A DNA stretch of 64,000 nt from Aplysia californica (Eukaryota; Mollusca; Gastropoda; Aplysiida; Aplysiidae). Position 1 is the first letter of the stretch, and each line of letters starts with the position of its first letter. The stretch covers positions 417,414 to 481,413 of the forward strand of contig NW_004797325.1 in the NCBI RefSeq assembly GCF_000002075.1, in the 5' to 3' direction. Under the pieces are notes generated by a model. It did no database searches. It had not been told where the DNA came from and was given only the letters and a program-made list of their open reading frames with translations. Positions 56,897 through 64,000 of this stretch are shown here, in pieces. A program made the translations under genes and the position numbers.

Positions 56897-57884
56897 CTAC
56901 ACCGGCTTCTGATTGGCTAAACGGAGTGTCTACGTACACAGTAACCGGGCACCTACCTAGTCTCAGCATCTACGTACACAGTAACCGGGCACCTAGTCTC
57001 AGAATCTACGTAAACGGTAACCGGGCACCTTGTCTCAGTATCTACATACACGGTAACCAGAATGAAAATAAATCAATATTTGCCTGTGCTGTCACGTGCT
57101 GAAAAAAAAAAAAAGCCATACAAGCGTCCTGTCGGGCTCGCCATCGCGACCAGTCGGTGAACCTGTGCGTGCGCATCACATTGTGAGTACCGGTTGGGGT
57201 CACCAAAGTTCATTCAAAGTCTGTGTGCTGTGAAGTATAGGGCTCCGGAATGGGGGGATTATTGATTTTTTTTTTAACAGTATAGTCAGGGGAGGGGGGG
57301 GGGGGGATGAAGGCAACACCGGATGACAAAAACTGAACTGCCCGGTTATCGTGTACGTGACACCGAGACTGTGTGCCCGGTTGCCGGTTACCGTGTATGT
57401 AGATATTGAGGCTACATGCCCGGTTACCATGTACGTAGACACGCCGTTATGTAAAACGGTTGACGGTTACCGTGTACATAGACACTGAGGCTAGGCAAGG
57501 TGCCCGTTTACCGTGTACGTAGACACTCCGTTGGCTTTAAAATGTATTACTTGATCTAGAGTCATTTAGACTACACGTATCTATTTTACAATGACTTGAT
57601 TAACAAGGCACTAGAACTATTCCAATAGATCTAGTTGACACAGGGGATAGAAACTAGGGAACTGCAGTTTTTATCTGTAGCCTACTGACCTTTTTGCCTG
57701 GCCTCTGCTCTACAATAGAGATCACCAGCAGATACTCGCTCGCTCAATGGTGACCTAGATTTCCGACTACATTCCACTAGGCCTAAGGGCATAGTAATAT
57801 TACCATATTTGGTATGTTTACATATGTCATTAGAATATAGATCTATATCTATATTATAATACAGCCAATCAGAAGCCGGTGTAG
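56897..57884. repeat. Segment bounded by a perfect 22-bp inverted repeat
   Basis: CTACACCGGCTTCTGATTGG(CT) at 56897-56918 is exactly inverted at 57863-57884. The minisatellite-ended element is inserted only 3 bp inside the left arm. A related word lies at 54995. It may be an older element whose ends survive. Confidence 0.55.
56922..57530. mobile_element. Minisatellite-ended element, copy 1 (609 bp, complete)
   Basis: The ends are CGGAGTGTCTACGTACAC and its inverse, perfect over 18 bp and 31 of 33 overall. Flanks TTGGCTAAA and TTGGCTTTA agree at 7 of 9. Inside are four left units of the GGTAACCGGGCAC minisatellite, the shared core (GTCGGGCTCGCCATCGCGAC, GGATTATTGATTTTTTTT, GGCAACACCGGATGACAAAA), then units in the opposite direction. 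No protein is encoded. Confidence 0.85.
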
Positions 57885-58690
57885 TGTGCTCTCGTTGTAA
57901 CACAGTTGCAACAGCCGGAACAGTGGCAGAACACAGTGTTAGATACTAGATCTAGATCAAGGGTACCAGAGAGTATATAATTAAATACTCTCTGAGATCT
58001 AGAGCCTAGGCCTACTGCTACGCCGCAAAGCCTACGAGTAGATTCTACGAGTGAAAGCGAGCGGGCGCATCCCGACGCAACACTAGTCACTATCTAGATT
58101 GGAAGTGATTATTCACACCGGGTGTACGCATAAGAAATAATTTTATTCACACAGGGTCGAGCCTACGTTGATTTTGGACCTCATTTGTCACACCCGGGTA
58201 TCCCACCTTTTGGCAAGGGCTTTAAATGTTAAAACAACTGGACACTAGATCTAGATTAGATCTAGATCTAGATCTAGTACAACTTGTTTAGGGTTAAAGT
58301 AAGCATGCACTCATCTCTCTCTCTCTCTCTCTCTCTATAGCGCAAGGAAAACAAAAAAACGAAAAAAAGAGATTTGAGTCATTATCATTGACACAATACA
58401 CAACGTGAATTCTAATTTGAGTTGGGGGGGGGGGGGTTGTATCGCATTGCACAATTAGAATTAGATCTAGATTTCTTGATCCATCCCATGATCTTTGTCC
58501 CTACGTGAAATAGGATGAAAAAAGGAAAAATGAGGAAATGCTAGATCTAGATCTAGATCTAGCTAAATAATTTCCATCCTACTTTTGAAATGCCCTGTGC
58601 CAATAATATTTTGTAGTATTCACACACCCTGTGCGAATATAATTTCATAGCATTCACACACCCTGTGCGAATACCATTTCTAGTATTCAC
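57540..58690. other. TAGATC-rich region, no gene seen
   Basis: GATCTAGATCTAGATCTAG runs at 58245-58278 and 58540-58562, a CT run near 58315, and a poly-G run near 58425. A segment at 58170-58220 recurs at 15230-15275. ACACCCTGTGCGAATA recurs twice at 58625-58675. Confidence 0.5.
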
Positions 58691-58865
58691 TAGGGATGGG
58701 CAGGTACCGGTACCCAATACTGGAACTCCCGGTTCTACCAAAGGCGGTGTCAGTACCGACACCTGGCCTCCAGTACCGGCTCTGGTAAGGAGCCGACACC
58801 AACGGTTAATACCGGCTCTGAGAAGGAGCCCGGCTCTGAGAAGGAGCTGACGCTACTGGGGTTTT
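58691..58865 (+). mobile_element. Possible hAT-like end with GGTACC words
   Basis: TAGGGATGGGCAGGTACCGG resembles the left ends of many hAT elements. Diverged GGTACCG and GGCTCTGAGAAGGAGC words follow. A similar GTACCGGTACCGGTGCCGGT stretch lies near the right edge of the window (63940-63963). If paired, the element is over 5.3 kb and runs off the window. No transposase was found. Confidence 0.3.
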
Positions 58866-59429
58866 TTTCTTCCCGGGCCACGGGAAGTGTGCAGTGTGTA
58901 GGCCTAGGCCTAGCAGCTGTGACGTCAGATGCACACAACGCAGCGGGTGACCTTGATACAGGACTTCAGATTCAAAATTGACAATCAAAAACGAAGTTCG
59001 CTTAAATTTATAATATGGCTTCAAATCAGGTTCCGCGCGAGCCACTTTGCTTATTTAGATATGCTGATTCCGAATATGAAATCAAATTTTAGCGGTGATA
59101 ACTATTTTTTAAAATCTTTTTTGGAACGGAGTGTCTACGTACACGGTAACCGGGCGCGTAGCCTCAGGGTCTATGTACACGGTAACCGGGCACGTAGTCT
59201 CAGGGTCTACATACACGGTAACCGGAAGGTTCAAGAGATAGATCACTCAGCCCACAGAATTATACACTTAAGTGTAGAATTCTGTGACTCAGCCAAAAAG
59301 AATGTCACTATTATTGTTTTTCACACAAGTAGGGTAGATTCTAAAGTTCGCGCTTTTTCACAGAGGGCGCACGAGGGTCAACCGCTCTATAGTCCAGCAC
59401 GATACCCACTAAATTTCATAACAGAGCGT

Positions 59430-60235
59430 CCAGTAAGCCTTTACTTTCGCTTTCGTTACCACCCAGAAATTTGTCAGTAATTGTCTGATAATGCAACAAT
59501 TATTGTAACATGCAGGTTCGGCATTACAAACGTGGTGTCACCATGAAAGTAAATCAATATTTGTCACTGTGTCGTCACTTATAGGGGCAACATGAAGAAA
59601 AGAAAGTTATACAAGCGTCTTGTCGGGCTCGCCATTGTGGCCGGTCAATGAACCTGCGATCGTTCTGAGCGCTGTGAAGTACAGGACTCAGGAATGGGGG
59701 GGGGGGGGGGAATTATTGATTTTTTTTTTTAAACCTCTACGCACTCGGGGATAGGGGGAGGGCTGGACGCAACACCAGTGGACAAAAAAAGAAAAAGAAA
59801 CTGGAAGCAAATACGTTTAATGTTTAGAATTTTGATAACTACTACAGCTCTCTGCTAAGTAAAGTGTGCGTGGGTGCAGGCCTTGTGTGAAAACGGCCTT
59901 AGTGTTCGCGTTTCATTGGATTGGTGGCAGCATATTTTAGCTTTCTGTACAAGATTCGCAGATTTTCAGTACCACTGCATCTTGCCCTCCAACAGTTCTT
60001 ACACCTCTAACACTGAATAGGTCTACTTGGGCTATTCTACTGTGCTTTGAGTTAGAGCATTAATTTTTGTCTTTCACGTTTATTATATAGGCCTATATAT
60101 ATGATATGAATCATGACAGTCGATATTCTGGTTCTAGGCTCAAAGCAAGCTTCATTTTTATATATAGTTTATATATACAGGCGAATATGATGAAGGGAAA
60201 ATATTAATAAGCCGCACAAGACCCCAGGCGCCACC
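59430..60235 (+). repeat. Core repeat, copy 2
   Basis: Collinear with 2300-3215, including CTTGTCGGGCTCGCCATTGT, GATTATTGATTTTTTT, GTGTTCGCGTTTCATTGGAT, GCAGATTTTCAGTACCACTG and CACAAGACCCCAGGCG near its right end. Confidence 0.8.
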
Positions 60236-60282
60236 ACCTTCTGTACGAAATCAAGATTGTAAATTTGGTGCGTGACTCTTAA

Positions 60283-61080
60283 GAAAAGATAAGATAAGAT
60301 ACATCTTTATTGTCCAGATCCTGGCACATTGGTTTGGTGTTCCACCACGAATACACACACACACAAACACACACACACACACACACACACGTACACACAC
60401 AAGTAGGTTTACAATCACATGCATAATATAAATGAGCAGCAATATAAACAATAATAATCGTAAGCTAGATACACACTCAATGTTATTTTGATGCATGCTC
60501 TAAGGTCGTAAGTGTACTTATACAAGATGGTTAAGATGGAAGCATTTTGATAGATGATGGTAAAAATGACCTTCTGTATCTTTCTTTGTTACAGATCAGA
60601 AGCATGGGTCTTTTACTTCTGACTGATGTTTTTATTTGAGGGAACAAGGGATGTTTGTTGTCTAAAAAGATGGAATTAATTTTCTTAGTGCAAGCTGTTA
60701 TGTACAATTCATCCAAGTAGGGGAATAAAGATATTGAAATTTTACATGCTTTCCGTATTAGTCGATTTAATTTTTCTTTATCTTGTTGCCTTGTGTTCCC
60801 GGCCCATGCTGTTATACAAAAATTGATCATACTTTCTATGGTTGAATGGTAGAACATGGACATCAATGTTTTATCAACTTTAAAATACTTTAGCTTCCTT
60901 AGAAAAAATAGTCTTTTGTTCACTTTTTTATGCAGGAGAGAAGTGTGGACACGCCAGTTGAGTTTGTTGTCTATTGTAACACCCAAATACTTATAGTCTG
61001 ACACTTGCTCGATGTTCTTACTTGAAATTATCTCCCAAACCCTCAAATTGGTGTGAAATAACCTTGCTTTGATAAATTGA
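60283..61080 (-). mobile_element. LINE 3' end (CR1/L2-like), 5' truncated
   Basis: The minus-strand frame 61046-60531 (171 codons) is the C-terminal end of a non-LTR reverse transcriptase: QVSDYKYLGVTIDNKLNWRV, then NKRLFFLRKLKYFKVDKTL, then FCITAWAGNTRQQDKEKLNR. The catalytic palm motifs lie upstream and are absent. The 3' end is a short TATCTTATCTTATC tail at 60283-60300, typical of CR1/L2-type elements, and a CA microsatellite lies in the 3' region (60350-60402). A single long frame suggests a fairly young insertion. Confidence 0.85.
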
Positions 61081-61674
61081 TGGTTTTAATTTCAGCATTC
61101 TAGGGTTCAACAGTTTAATAATAATAATGGGTGTTTCGCGAAAATGGGCTTCTGTGGCGATCACCCGGAAAGTTCCTCCTTTTTTAGAATTCTGAGTTGA
61201 GACCCATGTGATTTAAATAAGATGAAATTGGTTTTCAAAATGCTATGATGTCACACCCTTTGGTGCAGAAAAGCAAGCATTAGACCAAATACTATAGAGC
61301 TTTTGGGTGTTGACCATAGCTAAAGATGTACTTTTCCATGTTTGATTTTGACTGTCTTCTCTAGTTTTAATATGTCCTGGGTCATTCATTTCTTATTTGC
61401 TCTTTTAGCTTTCATATTGTTTTATATCCAATGTGTATGTTGTGTGATTTGTGTGTGTTTAGAGACAGAGAGAACATCGTTGTGAGGCTATGGAGATTTT
61501 TGTTTATAATATGTAACTACATGTACAAAGTCATAGTCAAGTCTACTTCTGACAAACTCAACCGATAAAGCTTTCCTCATATCGTTTTATCCAATGTGTA
61601 TGTTGTGTAATTTGTGTGTGTGTAACATGGTAAGTATTAAATATATTTAGAGGCTATTCACACGTGTATATTAT

Positions 61675-61765
61675 GATGTGTGTGTGTGTGTGTGTGTCTC
61701 CCTCTCTCTCTCTGTCTCTCTCTTTCTCCCCCCCCCCTCTCTCTCTCTCCCTCTCTGTTTATGTA
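61675..61765 (+). repeat. TG then TC microsatellite
   Basis: TGTGTG run followed by CTCTCT run with a C8 tract. The open frames here are simple-repeat products. Confidence 0.95.
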
Positions 61766-62039
61766 TTTTTGTGTGTGATTGTAAGTGTGGTGTGTGTAAA
61801 GATAGTATTAATGGGTGGTTGGTGGGTGCTCTGGTGTGGTCTGCTCCTTCTCTCCTATTCAATATCTATCATCCTTATCTTTCTCTTCCTTCTTTTTGTG
61901 TTTTGTTACTCTCTTATAACACTAACACCTCTAATCTTCGGCACTTATTTAAATTTATTTTGTTGCAAGTGGTAACTCTTTCGAAAACAAAAGATAGTAT
62001 TAGGTATGAACAGGGCGCTCTGGCGGCAAGCGTAAGTGT

Positions 62040-62850
62040 ATGCGTGGTACCGAAGCTCGATCTACTTTCGCTTTCTTTACCACCCAGAAATTTGCCGGTA
62101 GCAGTCTGATTAACGCAACATTTGTAACATACAGGTTGTGCATTACAAACGCTGTGTAGCCAGGAAAATAAATCATTGTCCTGTGCTTTCACTTGCGGAA
62201 AATAAAAAGAAAGTTATACAAGCGTCTTATCGGGCTCGACATCGTGACCGGTCAGTGAACCTGTACTTTCGCATCACATTGTGAGTAGCAGTGATCGCAT
62301 GGGGTCACCAAAGTTCATTCAATGTGTGTGCTGGGCGAAGTATAGGGCTCTGGAATAGGGGGATTATTGATTTTTTTAAAAGGTACAGTCGGGGGGAGGG
62401 GTGGGGTTGAAGGCAACATCGGATGACAAAAACTGAACTTGGAAGCAAATTTTAGTATTTAGAATTTTGATTATTACTAGAGCTTCCTGCTACGGAAAAG
62501 CGTGCATTGGTGCAAGCCCTGTACGGAATTGGGATCCGTCATACTCATACCTAGTAAGCCGCGTTTTTTTAACCAAAAGGTCCATGTTTCATTGGATGGG
62601 TGATAGTCAAGGATCCCCTTGTTTCATTGTCCTTTGTTTTAAGAGAGGTATGACCATATCATTATCAAGAGCATACTTTTTTAATTCTCTCTCTCTCTCT
62701 CTCTTCCTTCCTCTCCCTCTCTCTGTTTTCTGAGTCTTGTTCTCTCTCTCTCTCTCTCGTGATAGTATTACATGTTTTGCAAACATCTATATTTTAGCTT
62801 TCTGTTCCAGATTCGCAGATTTTCAGTGTCACTTCATTTTGCTCTCCCTT
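62040..62850 (+). repeat. Core repeat, copy 3
   Basis: Collinear with 59430-60235 (ACAAGCGTCTTATCGGGCTC, GACCGGTCAGTGAACCTGT, GGATTATTGATTTTTTT, GGCAACATCGGATGACAAAA). A CT microsatellite (62690-62760) interrupts it between GTTTCATTGGATGGGTGATA and the GCAGATTTTCAGTGTCACTT block. Confidence 0.8.
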
Positions 62851-62919
62851 TGGAAAGATGACAGGGGGTAGATTGGGGTCATTTTTGGATTTGATTTACA
62901 TTCCGCTCACAACACACAA

Positions 62920-63750
62920 AAAGCGGAGTGAAAAAGGAAAAAGGTCAAGGTCATGAAGGGAGCGACGCAGTTACCGTGCACCTAGCTCAAGCCCCCCCCT
63001 CCCCCCGAAACAAAACACCCGGTTACCGTGTTCGTAGATAATGAGAGGCGCCCGGTTGCCGGTTACCGTGCACGTAGATATTGAGACTACGTGCCTGGTT
63101 ATCGTGTATGTGACATTGAGACTACACGCCCGGTTTCCGGTTACTGTGTACGTAGATATTGAGGCTACGTGCCCGGTTACCGTGTGTGCGACAATGAGAC
63201 TACACGGTGAAAAAGGAAAAAAGTCAACGTCATGAAGAGAGCGAAGCAGTTACCGTGCGTGCATCTAGCTCAAGCCCCTTTCCGCACCCCCACCCTCCCC
63301 CTCACCCCCCGAAACTAAGTACACGGTTACCGTGTACGTAGATATTGAGGCTATGGGCACGGTCACCGTGTATGCGACATTGAGACTACTCGGTGAAAAA
63401 GGAAAAAATTAATGTTAACGTCAAGAAGGGAGCAAAGCAGTTACCGTGTACCTAGCTGAAGCCCCCCCCCCCCACGAAACTAAATACCCGCTTACCGTGT
63501 TCGTAGATAATGAGAGGCGCCCGGTTGCCAGTTACCATGTTACGTAGATATTGAGGCTACGCGCCCGGTTACCGTGTACGTGACATTGAGACTACACGCC
63601 CGGTTGCCGGTTACCGTGTACGTAGACACTGAGGCTACCGTACGTGCCCGGTTACCGTGTATGTAGACACTGAGGCTACGTGCCCGGTTACCGTGTACGT
63701 AGACCCTTCCTGAGGCTACGTGCCCGCTTACCGTGTACGTAGACACTCCG
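62920..63750 (-). repeat. Higher-order minisatellite array
   Basis: About twenty units of a ~36-bp sequence built on CGGTTACCGTGTACGTAGA, CA(c/t)TGAGGCTACGTGCC. Three larger blocks start with GGTGAAAAAGGAAAAA-type sequence near 62925, 63207 and 63393. Each is followed by AGCAGTTACCGTGC, CTAGCT(c/g)AAGCCCC and a C run. The last ~210 bp are plain tandem units leading to the CACTCCG terminus. Confidence 0.85.
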
Positions 63751-64000
63751 TTTTTGCAAAGTTTAATCCCATGCGGCGGCAAACTTCAAAAGTATTTTGC
63801 GTCACAGTTCGCGTCTCCAATTCTGACTGGTGTGTGTGTGTGTGTTGGGGGGAGGGGGGGAATGCGGGCGGCGCTGATCGTGGCGTTAGACGCAAAGTCT
63901 GTGACGTCACCTACTGGAGTCATTCTCATTCCCACTCCCAGTACCGGTACCGGTGCCGGTACTAGCGGTTCTCGGCACCTGAGAAAGTACCGACACTGGA

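Larger units (their letters stand above)
59127..63750. mobile_element. Minisatellite-ended element, copy 2 (4.6 kb, composite)
   Basis: It starts CGGAGTGTCTACGTACAC (59127) and ends with the exact inverse (63750). The flanks TTTTTGGAA and TTTTTGCAA agree at 8 of 9. Inside are three left minisatellite units, core copy (59430-60235), a LINE 3' end, microsatellites, a second core copy (62040-62850) and a long right array. Two cores suggest a duplicated or nested element. No transposase. Confidence 0.7.

Noticed and set aside
63015-63782. CRISPR-like array
   Set aside because: Units of about 36 bp repeat without unique spacers, vary among themselves, and sit in an animal genome; it is a minisatellite.
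1-64000. Retrovirus, LTR element or Polinton
   Set aside because: I saw no gag, protease, integrase, envelope, capsid or protein-primed polymerase motifs and no paired LTRs. The only reverse transcriptase piece is the LINE end at 60.3-61.1 kb.

Overview
The window looks like repeat-rich nuclear DNA of a marine invertebrate, most likely a mollusc or other lophotrochozoan. Genes have many short exons with standard GT-AG introns, repeats make up much of the rest, and words such as TAGATC and AGGCCTA are common. The species call is an inference; nothing in the window fixes it.

Two host genes are well supported and lie tail to tail. On the plus strand, 17278-36311 holds the complete coding part of the spindle-checkpoint protein MAD1 (MAD1L1): 15 coding exons whose phases all match, giving 750 residues with the Mad2-interaction motif and the C-terminal kinetochore domain. 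On the minus strand, 50283-43054 holds six exons of the mitochondrial HMG-box protein TFAM, covering both HMG boxes and the basic tail. Its first coding exon (mitochondrial presequence) was not found. The two genes belong to unrelated processes.

Left of MAD1L1, 5.4-14 kb holds scattered exon-like pieces of a large metazoan protein family of unknown function. Its marks are a basic coil region, a Cys-rich block, a DFAES(Y)xCKAQDExQSAxW block, an HGKxxCDxLGG block and a C-terminal small beta-barrel-like block. The copy is interrupted by transposons and carries stops and a frame slip, so it is probably a decaying copy.

The rest is mobile and repeated DNA. It includes TA-flanked Tc1/mariner or pogo-type MITEs (seven clear, several weaker), four TTAA-flanked piggyBac-like MITEs, a decayed mariner, a CR1/L2-like LINE 3' end, two tRNA-derived SINE families, and three copies of a 1-kb element. 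One of those three copies contains the assembly gap.

The most unusual object is a family of elements whose ends are built from a roughly 36-bp minisatellite in opposite orientations around a shared core. Two members have matched CGGAGTGTC termini flanked by nearly identical 9-bp direct repeats (56922-57530 and 59127-63750). I saw no retrovirus, LTR element or Polinton, no true tRNA or rRNA gene, and no CRISPR array.
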